Shown: positions 34,522 through 44,808 of the stretch, piece by piece
How positions within the stretch are numbered: the first letter of the stretch is position 1
Layout: each line of letters opens with the position of its first letter
Source: Phialocephala subalpina
Lineage: Eukaryota > Ascomycota > Leotiomycetes > Helotiales > Mollisiaceae
Assembly (NCBI GenBank): GCA_900073065.1
Contig: FJOG01000012.1
Location: 649,981 to 713,980, forward strand
Direction: 5' to 3'
Length of the DNA stretch: 64,000 bases
Notes under the pieces: model-generated
Seen by the model: only the letters and a program-made list of their open reading frames with translations
What the model was told of the DNA's origin: nothing
Databases searched by the model: none
Made by a program: the position numbers and the translations under genes

Positions 34522-35421
34522 ATGCCGAACCTTATAGAGCTCCGCAGGGGAGCCACCAGCATTATATACAAAGTGAATTCCCTTATCGTAGTGAAGTGTC
34601 CAACGATTGAAGGTCACGAGGATTTCGTCAAAGAGAATCGAATTTTCGACATCCTGACGCAACATCCACATTGCCCTGAACTTGTGGCCAGTTTCCTGCG
34701 CCTTGATAATGGCAATTTCCTGGAATATATGCCTGGATTCTCTCTCTCCGAACGCTTGCAACGTCACCAAATCAGAGATCCGAAACCTACTCGGGTCTTG
34801 TCAATACAAAGCCTTGAGCCTCTTTCGTTGCGCAAGACATGGATGAAAGCATTGGCTAAGGGTATTGCTTGGCTCGAATCGCTTGGACTTGCTCACGGTG
34901 ATCTAAAACCCGAGAATGTCTTGGTTGACATACAAGATCATGTCAAGATTGCGGATTTCGATTGTACGAATTTCATCGGTTCAGAATTCAAAGCATGTAT
35001 ACCTCCATATGGGCGGCTCCTCGGTAGCGAAGCTGGGCCAAAAGAAGGAACTGCAGGCGAGCTTGGCGCTCGTACGGAACAATGCGCTCTTGGCTCCTTA
35101 TTCTACTACATCAACTACGGAATTGAGGTTTATGATGATCAAGACTTTGGCAAAGATCATGGTCCAGTTATTGTCGAGCGGCTGCAGCGAATGATGTTTC
35201 CCAAACTCGATAGTAACTCCTTGTTGGACTCTATTATTGACGATTGCTGGCACGGTAGATTCCAGTCGGTTGCTGCGTTGTCCGAAACTATCTCGCAGCA
35301 GTGTGATCTAAGAAACTACTCTTCCCAAGCCATGTCACCGGAGGAATTTGCAGCACGCCGGACCTGCTGTTTAGAGCTCGTTGAAGGAGGCATTCTTAAT
35401 ACTTTATCAAACGCGGCTTAG
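34522..35421 (+). CDS. Orphan protein kinase-like protein
   Basis: Intronless 299-residue frame. Kinase features: IVVKCP with the likely ATP-anchoring Lys25, Glu in the VKENRIF helix (about 39), the catalytic loop HGDLKPENVL (125-134) with Asp127, and the metal-binding segment IADFD (143-147) in place of DFG. The following LGARTEQCALGSLFYYINYG matches small single-domain kinases common in Leotiomycetes and Sordariomycetes genomes. The N-lobe is short and lacks a clear Gly-rich loop (RRGATSIIYKV may serve). HGD for HRD and DFD for DFG are typical of this fungal group and need not mean loss of activity. The substrate is unknown. It lies 366 bp beyond a dead transposon, in an accessory region with other TE relics. 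Cytosolic; no signal peptide. Confidence 0.75.
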   Translation: MPNLIELRRGATSIIYKVNSLIVVKCPTIEGHEDFVKENRIFDILTQHPHCPELVASFLRLDNGNFLEYMPGFSLSERLQRHQIRDPKPTRVLSIQSLEPLSLRKTWMKALAKGIAWLESLGLAHGDLKPENVLVDIQDHVKIADFDCTNFIGSEFKACIPPYGRLLGSEAGPKEGTAGELGARTEQCALGSLFYYINYGIEVYDDQDFGKDHGPVIVERLQRMMFPKLDSNSLLDSIIDDCWHGRFQSVAALSETISQQCDLRNYSSQAMSPEEFAARRTCCLELVEGGILNTLSNAA

Positions 35422-36149
35422 ACTGAAAGCCGGATAAGACCCTGTATAGTTTCCGGTGGCGACGAAGAAGGCAGGCAGTATATTGAGGATATCATGAGGA
35501 GAAAGGAAATCTAGGGGGGCAAGCTATCCAAATAATTTGAAAGAGCTTTAGGATATATTGGTTTTTGCATGACTTATTGGTTTAATCCGATGTTTAGAGC
35601 TGGACGAAGAGTATTAGTTTGGGAAAACCGAGTGTCATTTTTCAAGGCGACCTAGTAGATCAGACAAACGCTGTACTCTAGCCGTCTCAGACGCAACATC
35701 CTCCTTATAGGTTATGATATGGTGTTTCACGCATGCATCTGATCCCCTCATCCTCCTTACCCTCTAAGGTGAGACCGTCCCAGGCCCAAAATCCCCAAGT
35801 CCACTTTAATGTCCTAATCCCCTAGTCCCTCTCTCTCTTCTCCCAAATTTCACTTGCGAAGGATTCTAGGTCAATGATTGACTAGTTGATATGCTAGTAG
35901 TATTAAGTGCTTGATTATCGAGCAGTCCTCTCGAAGGTCCCGCGCTCTTTCCTTAGAGTGTGTCGAGGAATACCCAGATATTCTTGAAAGAGATCCATAG
36001 CGTCTGTCGTATCAAGTTGATCGCTGGAAGTGCGAGATCGCGCTTGCCGAGAACTTTACTAATACTAGTGTTATTATTAATTTGAGCCCTGAACTCCGCT
36101 CTGAGGTCGCTGAAAGGTAAGGCTAGAGAATAAAGAAATAGACCTTTTC
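35422..36149. other. Spacer with possible coding relic
   Basis: No intact gene. Around 35940-36119 a plus-strand frame reads LECVEEYPDILERDP, a TAG, then RLSYQVDRWKCEIALAENF and LSPELRSEVAER. It is protein-like with a single stop and may be a relic of a mobile element or gene. Not identified further. Confidence 0.3.
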
Positions 36150-36480
36150 AATTTTATTAAGTAGTATTTGACTTCGAGACTTTAGTTATAAAACCACATG
36201 AAAACGTTAATAATAGTAAGCAAAGTGAGTTTGATAGTCTCGTTAAAAGTCTTATCTGGCCCTATTGCCTTTTTGGTTTTCAAGTATCGAACGGTATTGA
36301 TGATCTCGTACTTCGTGATAATTAAGTAGTCGATTGATTGGAGATACTAACTAGTCATGCTATCGAAGGTATTGATGTTTGAAAGGTTTGCTTGTGGCGA
36401 AAGAAGACAAAAGTTAGCATTAAATTCCTTCTTTTTGCTCTCTGGAGTTGAGATAATTATTCTATCCTCAAGCCGGAGGT
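36150..36480 (-). mobile_element. LINE (Tad1-like) reverse-transcriptase relic
   Basis: Minus-strand translation gives SPQANLSNINTFDSM, a stop, then YLIITKYEIINTVRYLKTKK and AIGPDKTFNETIKL. These correspond to the conserved N-terminal RT region of fungal non-LTR elements (usual pattern FPP..ADLSDI, ITxxEI..AI..LKxKKAPGPDGIPNE.LK). Only this fragment remains and it contains stops. The edges are approximate. Confidence 0.6.
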
Positions 36481-37991
36481 TTGTAGTGTTAGGGTTCTTA
36501 TGTTTTGCTTCTCTTCGGCCGCGGGAAAGTTCTTCTTATGCTTTTGGGTCTTGGTAGCCGGCACTACGCGAAAAGCCATGACTGGTTCTCTGAATGAGGA
36601 AAGTACATAGGGCACAGCATCCTAAGCTGGCGTAACATCTGTTTCACGCGTCGCATCTCAATGGTCCTCTCTTTTCACAGATGGTGCGAAAGGCTTCATT
36701 TTTGGTCCCTCCTGACATTCTTCCGTCGCGTCAAATTGTTCTTCCTCCAACCCCATTCGTGAAAATGCATCTTATAGGCGCGAACTCTGCAATTTGGAGC
36801 TCGTTAATATCGCCCTTAATCAGAAAAGGGCTTTTGATTTTCAGATTCAAGAAACTTACGATGCCAAAAACCCAGACTGCTGGTACATGATCACCCTAAC
36901 CTCATGCAAGGTTTTATATTCGGCAACATACAAACGCCGCATCTTCGCTTTATGAAGATTCCACTTCTTCTTCTTGGTGACTTGTTCGAATCTTTGGCGA
37001 AGAGATTCGAGACTCTCCCTCTTCGTAGCTTGAGGTGATGCTGTATCGTTCATGACAGGAATGGCGTGGCGGTGGTGTGCTTCGAGAGGGCTTTGGTACT
37101 GACAATGAGAATTTAAGACCGAAATACTAAGGAGTTCATGAATTATGTATTCGGGGGCGGTAAGGAGGAAATATGCTGTACTGGAACGCCCTCCGCCAGG
37201 GTGTGCATTCGAAGGGCGAGTATCTACACCTCGCTTAAGACTGGACCTCCCGTGGTTCTCCATGCACGGATTGTGGTAATTCTGAACGACTTTCTACCAG
37301 CTTTCGTCAATATATTTTTGGTTTAGCTAGGCCATGGAATGTATTGAGCCCCATATTAGACAACATAACGTGGTTTGAGAGCTTGCGGTGCAGCTTTTGT
37401 ACATTATTGAGCTTGAGTCGTACACCCAACGACGGTCAGAAAACCTTCCCTTTAATTCGAATACAAAGAGCGGGTCAGCCAGGCTGTGCGGCTCCCATTT
37501 CTCGTGATTTCGATGAATTTATGAAGAAATGGAAGATTTTGCGAATATCATGACTTCAGATTGAGACTTGCACGAGCTCAAGCAGGAACGTGGACTGATT
37601 TTTCGGGACGTTGATGCAAACACCCGTAAAAAAGACTTCGAAAAACAAACCTGAAATTCTCAACTTTGACATCATTCTCTAAAATGAAACAGAAAATGCG
37701 AGAAAAAATCTAGATAATGAAGCTATTCACGAAATCTGCATCTGCTATATGGAGCAGAAGTAGCCCTTGTCGAACTTTCAGCCTTGTCAGCCGCGTTGGA
37801 GGGGTAGAAATCGCTTAGAAAACGCTAGCACCCTTAGCGCGGATTTCGCCGATTGACTCTGAAAACAACATGACTCCACCCCACCACGTTGTTCTCGACT
37901 ACATAAAGCGCTTCTCGTGTGCCAGTCTCGCACTCTCTTTCCTCCCTCCAGAAACAACACATACCAAAGCCTCAATTGATAATCGCCCATC
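36481..37991. other. Gene-poor spacer before AspRS
   Basis: No supported gene. A minus frame at 37263-36856 ends in a basic stretch (SLRQRFEQVTKKKKWNLHKA) that could be a small unknown protein, but no family is recognised. The last 200 bp hold the AspRS promoter and a pyrimidine/CA-rich leader before ATG 37992. Confidence 0.35.
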
Positions 37992-39837
37992 ATGGCCAAG
38001 CCACCAAAAGAAGCAACCATTCCCACCGACCCCGCCCTGAACCCAGCTTCAGGATCAGGGGCTAGCGCCACAGAGGGAGCAGAAACTCAATCAAAGAAAG
38101 GAGCGAAGAAAGCCGAAGCCAAAGCCAAGAAAGAAGCCGAAAAAGCACGCAAAGCAGCAGAGCGCGAAGCCCAACAAGCAGCCTCCGGCTCAGGCCCCTC
38201 CGAAGACCTCGCGAAAGAAAATTACGGCGATATCACACCCACAACTACGATCTCCGCAGAACGAGTAAACCTGCGAAAGATCGGGGAGGAATATCTGGGC
38301 AAGACGGTGAAAGTTAGGGCTTGGATACAAAATGCTAGAATGCAGGGTGCGAAGATGGCGTTTGTGGAGTTAAGAGAGGAGGGGAATTGGACAATTCAAG
38401 GTGTTGTGTCTGCGAGTGCTGAAGGGAAACCTGTGAGCAAGCAGATGGTGAAGTGGATAGGAGGGTTGAAGTTGGAGAGTTTTGTGGCTGTTGAAGCGAC
38501 TGTTCAGAAGCCGTTGGAGCCGGTGAAGAGTACGAAGGTTAGTGGGTATGAGCTGCATTTGGTGAAGTGCTATCTGGTAGCTTCTGCCCCAGAGGTGCTA
38601 GGTTTGGGATTGGGTGCTGCAAGCAGAGCAGTCGGCAGTTTGGCCGAGGAAGAGGAGAAGGGTGAGACTGCTAGTGCTGCGACGGCTGTTGAAGGTTTGT
38701 CTTGTTTTGAAACCCAGCTGTGCAATTTGAAGTTAACTTGTTGCAGGATTGAGCATCAACGAAGGTACACCAGTTGCTAGCTTGGCTACGCATCTCAACA
38801 ACCCAGCTATGCACAAGCGAGCTCCTGTTAGCCAAGCTATTGCCGATATTCGAATTGCGGTTGAGGATTATTTCTGCGAATACCTCAGAGCGCACCGATT
38901 TAAGAAGTTCCACCCCCCAAGCTTGATTGGAGCAGCATCTGAAGGAGGGGCCAATGTTTTCAAACTGCCATACTTTGAGAAGGAGGCCTTTTTGGCACAA
39001 TCTCCTCAATTCTACAAGCAGTTTGAGATTGCAGGTGGACGAAAGCGTGTTTACTGCGTTGGTCCAGTTTTCAGAGCCGAGAACTCCAATACGCCAAGAC
39101 ATATGACTGAAGTACGTCCAATTCTTCATCTTTTCGACCTCATTCGCTAATATAGATAGTTCATTGGCCTCGATCTGGAAATGGAAATTGAAGAGCACTA
39201 CCACGAAGTCATGCACATGCTTGAAGGCGTCCTCCTCCACATCTTCAAAGGTCTCAGCGAAAACTACCGCGAAGAAATCGAACTCATCCGAACAATCTAC
39301 CCATCCGAAGAATTCCTCCTCCCCAAAGATGGTCATGAAGTTCGTCTCACCTTTGCTGAAGGCCAAGCTCTCCTACGTGCCGAAGGACCACCAGAATTCA
39401 AGGACGTGAAAGACAACGAAGATATGTCTACACCTCAAGAAAAGGCACTTGGTGCATTGGTCAGAAAGAAGTTTGGTACCGATTTCTACGTCCTTGATAA
39501 ATTCCCCGTCGACGCGAGACCTTTCTACGCTATGCCCGACCCAGCGAATCCTGAAGTTACCAACGCATACGATTTCATGATGAGAGGACAGGAGATTCTT
39601 TCTGGTGGTCAGCGTCTGCATCTTCCACATGAGTTAGAGGCGATGATCCGAAGAAAGGGTCTTGACCCCAATCAACCAGGTATCAAGGAGTATGTTGATG
39701 TCTTCAGGAGTGTTGGTGTTCCTCCTCATGGTGGTGGAGGTATTGGATTGGATAGAGTGGTTGCTTGGTACTTGAACTTACCGAGTGTGCACTTGGTTTG
39801 CGACTATCCTAGAACGCCGAAGAGATTGAGCCCGTAG
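37992..39837 (+). CDS. DPS1: Cytosolic aspartyl-tRNA synthetase
   Basis: Three exons, 37992-38694, 38747-39111 and 39160-39837 (introns 52 and 48 nt), sum to 1746 nt (581 residues). A Lys/Ala-rich N-terminal extension (KKGAKKAEAKAKKEAEKA), typical of eukaryotic AspRS and able to bind tRNA, is followed by the OB-fold anticodon domain (VKVRAWIQNAR...AFVELRE). The class II catalytic core has SEGGANVF, YLAQSPQFYKQ-type FLAQSPQFYKQ, motif 2 [47 protein letters not shown] and motif 3 GGGGIGLDRVVAWYL. It charges tRNA-Asp with aspartate in the cytosol. The end reads YPRTPKRLSP, whereas the family usually has FPRDP(K/R)RL. No DUF2156 fusion follows, so it is not the sterol-aspartylating AspRS fusion. 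Length is close to yeast Dps1. Confidence 0.9.
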
Positions 39838-41399
39838 ATGGTTATTACCAAGTACGTCGGAGTTCAAGTGGTGGACTGCATTTTCAGGGATCGTTACGTG
39901 GGAGAGCTTCTAGAAAATGGGGAGTTGTTGAGCCGCGATGAGAGGAGACTTGATTTGAAGATAATGGGAAGCATGTTCGAGTGAGTGATTGATACAATAT
40001 GAACGAAAAGCATGATGGCTATCAGAATAGATAGTTAAATAGATACACTTTCACACCGCAGGGACCCCGCTTTTCATAACCCTCAAGTGAGGCCTCTGAT
40101 ACCCTCTCTTGCATTGTAAGGCTTGCTGGGTACCAAGTACTGTTTCTACACAGACTGACTAAGCTAGTCTGACCTATCGACGAATGAGGAAGCAACGCAG
40201 AAATCTGCGTTGCTCAGAAATGCGAACTATGAGGCAACCAATAGCAAGAACGCGGCCACCTTCCTCACCCTTCCCACCTCAACTCTTCATCTCAAAAGTC
40301 GAGATGCTTTGTAACGCTTCTTCCCCAATTATGTTCTTGTTGGCATGTTTGCATCCCACGGTTTCCAAATCGGAGCTTGTGTGTACGTCCAGTTGGCACC
40401 GAAGAAAGTACTTCAAACCTTCAATCGCAAGGCTGCCAGTACTTCTTTTGATGGACGACGAGTGACAGCGAAAGGCGGACAGTCAGGCTCAACATCTTTG
40501 CTGCGTGGTGTCACTCTATGGGCTTGAATACATTTGTCTGCTTCTGAAATGGACCCAACGGACAGAGCGAGTCTTGACTCGTCCCTCATCACCACATTTT
40601 CCACGAATTTCTCCTCTATCCCGCATACCGAATTTACAGTTGAAGACACCTTCAAATTCTCAACAGATGTCGAGAATCCTGCGAGTATCTACAAAAGTCT
40701 CACTTGTGTGAAACCTCTTGCAAAAGAAAGAAAATTGAACTGCAAGAGCAGAGGGAGTGCAGTCTGTAGTTAATGGTGTCCTATCAATATCATTCTTACT
40801 AATTGATCGGATCGGAACGCCAGGGAGACGGGTTTCGTGTTTGAGTGCCGGCTTTCATGTCCGTCGTACCAGTAGGGATGTAACGAGACTACCGTACGAT
40901 CATCCCAATGCATCTTCCGAAAGACATGTCTGTCATGGGCTATTCTACGCATTTCCTCCAAGGTAGGCTCGCGGGGCCGGACTAAGGGCTTCGTCAGCTT
41001 GATTTTATAAACAGCATTCTAATCTCTCTACCTTTCATTGATTGAGTTACGGGTGAACGATGTCTTTCTATTTTTGTCCTCCCGATCTGGATGTGGCTGA
41101 TCAGAAGCGAAAGCCTGTCATGCAAATCTGACGTGTCATTATTGGATCCTCTGCCGCTCGACCACATCACAGATTCCCTTGCGAGGCTGAGATCACGGCA
41201 TGTTTGTCTTCTGAATGAATCGAGTTCTAGAAGTCTGCGTTCTCCGTCTCTTAGAAAGAGGTTGAAGATCCCTTGCATTCCTGACAATCAAGTCCAAATA
41301 CACCCAATCGGCACTTTCGTCAGCCCTAGAAGACCTGATAAACGTCTTCACAGAAGTTTTCGCAAATCGCCATAGTTGTCGTTTTGAAGAGCCGGAAGC
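39838..41399. other. Spacer between AspRS and patatin-ankyrin gene
   Basis: Mostly 3' region of AspRS and upstream region of the patatin-ankyrin gene. A 79-codon plus frame (40534-40773) with acidic and Thr/Ser-rich composition is not recognisable. Nothing else identified. Confidence 0.35.
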
Positions 41400-43546
41400 A
41401 TGTCGCAATGGTCAGATGCCTTAGGAGGACGCCCTCGACTCCTTAGTATTGGTAAGTAGATAATGATCTGCTGAGATACTCTGCTGATGCTCTCAGATGG
41501 CGGTGGCGTTAAGGGCCTCTGTAGTCTTCTCGTTCTCGATAAGCTGATGCAAAAAGTTAAAGAGCTTGAGGTATCGAAAAATCCAGGCTCTGAAGACCAG
41601 CCACGGCTTCCGTGTAACTACTTCGAATTGGCTGGGGGAACAAGCACAGGAGGGTAGGCTGCAGTTCATCATTTCGTGTACAGTACCTTACTAATGTTCG
41701 GCACCCTCAGGCTCATTGCCATCATGCTGTTTCGACTTGTGAGTAATGATGTATATAGTGGGTCGGATACGCTCTCACATCTTTCTAGCGTATGAGTACA
41801 AGACAAGCCATCGAGGTGTACGAGCAAATTTCACCAACTATCTTTAAATCTGGCCTTCTTAGCTCTGTCGGTGGTAATGCTGCAAAAGCTATTATTGGAA
41901 GGCCTTGGTTTAAAGGCGCAACGCTCGAGAACGAAATCAAGCGCATTGTAGAAAAGTTCCTGTCAGATAAAGAAAGGAGACAGCGAGACATTGATATCAG
42001 GGACACGACTCTTTTACAGCCGGCAGACATGCACAACAGTGTCCACAAGATGTATGAATAGATTATTCGAAGTAATATGGCCGGTTGTTGACAGCTTTAT
42101 AGGTTTGTGTGTGCTTTAAGGAAGGAAGACAATACGACTATACGCTTCAGAAACTATGTCCCCGACGGATCGACGCCAGACTTTGGACAGTGTAAAATAT
42201 GGGAGGCAGCCAGAGCAACTTCCGCCGCGCCGTTCTATTTCCCAACAGCGATGGTCAATGGCGTCAAATTCTGGGATGGCGGGTTGGAGAACAATAATCC
42301 AATCGACGAAGTTTTAGCTGAGATAGAGAATGCACAACCAAGGGCCCGTGTAGAGGATGTACGACCGGCTTGTGTGGTCAGCCTTGGCGCTGGCTTCTCA
42401 GAACGAAAACAGTCCAAGTCGATAATACCTGCACTTAACAAAAGCAAGAATATCCTACGCAATTTGACCAAAGTCGAAGGAAGGCACCGCAATGTTAGAG
42501 AGAGGATGACAAGTAGCGGTGTCATGTACTTTCGCTTCAACCCCAGCACTGCTGGCGATGATATCGGCCTTGCGGAATACAGGAAAATGGACACCCTGAA
42601 GCGCTGTACAATCGAGTACCTTACCCGACAAGATATCGAATTGGAAATCTTGCTGTGTGCGAAGATATTACTCAGTGTCTCTCATTATTCTAAGGAGTCG
42701 CCTCTATCACTGGCTGAAGAGACAGGAGATGAGGCGCTTATGAAGCTGGTGCTTGAAAAAGGCGCTAGATTTGAAGCAATGGGCATTCAAGGCCAGGCTT
42801 TGCTGTTACAAGCTGTAGGAAACAAGCACGAAGCAGTATTAAAAGTATTGCTTGAGAAAGACGCGGAGCGTCAGTCGAGAGATAAAACGGGACCGATGAC
42901 CTTAATGTGGGCTGCATCGGATGGACACGAGGCGATAATAAAGATATTGCTTGAAATAGGCGTCGAGCTGGAAGCAAGGGATAATTTTGATGGCACGGCG
43001 TTAATGCGCGCTGCATCGAATGGGCATGGCGCGGTAGTAGAGGCATTGCTTGGAAAAGGCGCTGAGCTGGAGTCGGTGAATACTGTGAATGAGACGGCGT
43101 TAATGCAAGCTGCATCGAATGGGCAGGAGGTGATAATAAAGATATTGCTTGAAAAAGGCGCTAAGCTGGAGCCGAGGGATATATACGGCTGGACGGCGTT
43201 AACTCGGGCTGCAAGCTACGGGTGGAAGGGGACGGTAAAGCTCTTGCTCGAGAAGTGGATGAGCAGGCCAGAGTTCCACGGCAAGTGGCTGATGGTTCGA
43301 GATGCGCTGATATCAGCTATGGTGTTTGAGCACGAGGAGACTGTGAAACTATTGCTTGAGAAGAGTGAATTGCTTGAAAAGGGTGAATTGCTTAAGAAGG
43401 ACGAACTGCTTAGCAAGGATTGGGTGTATAGAAATCGCGTACCTTTGGAGTGGACGCGTCGGAAGGTACGAGAATATGGCGCAGAGCATCGGCAAGAGGC
43501 ATTAGCGGAGTTATTGCTAGAGAATAACAACGACCTACAGGGTTAA
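41400..43546 (+). CDS. Patatin-like phospholipase with ankyrin repeats
   Basis: Five exons, 41400-41451, 41497-41653, 41711-41738, 41789-42051 and 42103-43546, sum to 1944 nt (647 residues). The introns are 45-57 nt, and exon 3 is only 28 nt. Splicing restores all patatin motifs: DGGGVKG (18-24), nucleophile elbow GTSTGG (65-70, Ser67 split from its helix by intron 2) and the catalytic DGG in FWDGGLENNNP (225-227), so the Ser-Asp dyad is complete. KIWEAARATSAAPFYF is the family-typical helix. Residues about 370-560 contain some five ankyrin units (ESPLSLAEETGDEALMKLVL; TLMWAASDGHEAIIKILL; ALMRAASNGHGAVVEALL; ALMQAASNGQEVIIKILL; ALTRAASYGWKGTVKLLL). The tail has short LLEK/GELLKK repeats. Expected activity is acyl hydrolysis of phospholipids, with ankyrins as partner or ligand sensor. 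Such fusions occur among fungal NLR-like repertoires, but no NB-ARC/NACHT domain is present. Confidence 0.88.
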
Positions 43547-43919
43547 GTAATTAGTGGCTATTATAAGAATTGAAAATATGAACTACTTGTTATAGAAATT
43601 GAATTTTACATTCGTTATATATCTCTTATTTAATCATAATAAAATATATACTATCAAAATATATATATAATAATATATATATATATATATATTTTTAAAG
43701 AATCAAAAATTAAATCCTAATTTCGATTTGATATATACAAGTCGATTTCGTCATTTAAGCTCTATTTGGACATATTCTACTGATTGGGTGCTTCTCTACT
43801 AAGAGGTAGATGAGTATACATCTTTGGAGCTTTAGGACCTTTCGTCTCCAAGTTTCCAACATCCAACTCCCAGCGAAGTGTACTACATCTATTCAATTAC
43901 AGATTCTTTATACCCACGA
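43547..43919. repeat. AT-rich spacer with (TA)n microsatellite
   Basis: AT-rich DNA after the patatin-ankyrin stop, with an imperfect (TA)n run at about 43655-43692. No gene seen. Confidence 0.6.
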
Positions 43920-44265
43920 TTGTTCTCTGCGGGTCTGGCCCTGCAGAAGATGGTCTGCAGATTCGCAGCGCCTGTAGAGCCACGTGATCCTCAGATTCTT
44001 TTCTGCAGAGCCGGATTGTCTACAGAAAGTTGTCTGCAGAATGTTCTCTGCAGAACACTCGACTCAGCGGAATACTCGCCTCTGCAGATTTTTTTCTCCA
44101 GAACTCTCAGCTCTGCAGAACTCTCGACTCTGCAGAACACTCGACTCTGCAGAACACTCGACTCTGCAGAAACACTCGCCTCCGCAGATTTCTTTCTCTA
44201 GAAATCTCAGCTCTGCGGAGCTTTCTCTGCAGAATACTGGCCTCCGCAGAATTCTTGCGATGTGC
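43920..44265. repeat. CTCTGCAGAACACTCGA minisatellite
   Basis: Imperfect units of 13-18 bp built on the palindrome CTGCAG, clearest at 44110-44185 where TCTGCAGAACACTCGAC recurs nearly unchanged every 17 bp. Outer units are degenerate (CTCCGCAGATTTCTTTC, CTGCGGAGC). All three plus frames stay open in places and give repetitive peptides, so the open frames are a by-product of the repeat. Function unknown. Confidence 0.8.
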
Positions 44266-44308
44266 AAGGCTGCAATAGAGGAGTTGGTGTTGTTGGCTTT
44301 GTAGGGCT

Positions 44309-44808
44309 CGGTTGGTAATTTTGTGTTCCCAGGGGGTTAAGGTTTATTTGAGAGTGTGGTAGTTGGTACGAAGGGTAGTTTGTGGGGCAGAGTTGTCTGT
44401 TGTAACGGTGTTGGTTGGGATGGAGTACATACGACGGTTTATTGTGGTTCGGGAGGAGGTTCGGGAGGAATTAGATGGGAGATATTTGTGTGTGGGCAAG
44501 GTCTGTGTTGTGGGTTTGCTGCTGGCTCACAAGTTTGTTGATGACAAGACGTTAAGTGCGGTTGGTAATTTTGTGTTCCCAGGGGGTTAAGGTTTATTTG
44601 AGAGTGTGGTAGTTGGTACGAAGGGTAGTTTGTGGGGCAGAGTTGTCTGTTGTAACGGTGTTGGTTGGGATGGAGTACATACGACGGTTTATTGTGGTTC
44701 GGGAGGAGGTTCGGGAGGAATTAGATGGGAGATATTTGTGTGTGGGCAAGGTCTGTGTTGTGGGTTTGCTGCTGGCTCACAAGTTTGTTGATGACAAGAC
44801 GTTAAGTG
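44309..44808 (+). repeat. Perfect 250-bp tandem duplication (units 44309-44558 and 44559-44808)
   Basis: The two units are identical base for base. The unit is G/T-rich (starting CGGTTGGTAATTTTG, ending GACGTTAAGTG) with no recognised coding content. The right junction at 44808/44809 is exactly where homology to the C2H2 paralogue begins. The period equals that of the duplication at 57756-58255. Confidence 0.95.

Noticed and set aside
37992..39837. AspRS-DUF2156 fusion (ergosteryl-aspartate synthase)
   Set aside because: The frame stops right after the AspRS core and no DUF2156-like sequence follows.
43920..44265. CRISPR-like array
   Set aside because: Units are contiguous without unique spacers and the genome is eukaryotic.
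44041..44278. Repeat-encoded proteins (QNTRLCRTLDSAEHS type) in the CTGCAG array
   Set aside because: All forward frames are open because the 17-bp unit lacks stops; no start context, splice sites or conserved frame.
44356..44791. Duplicated plus-strand ORFs (MVVGTKGSLWGR...)
   Set aside because: They exist only because of the 250-bp duplication; the sequence is G/T-rich with no homology or conserved frame.
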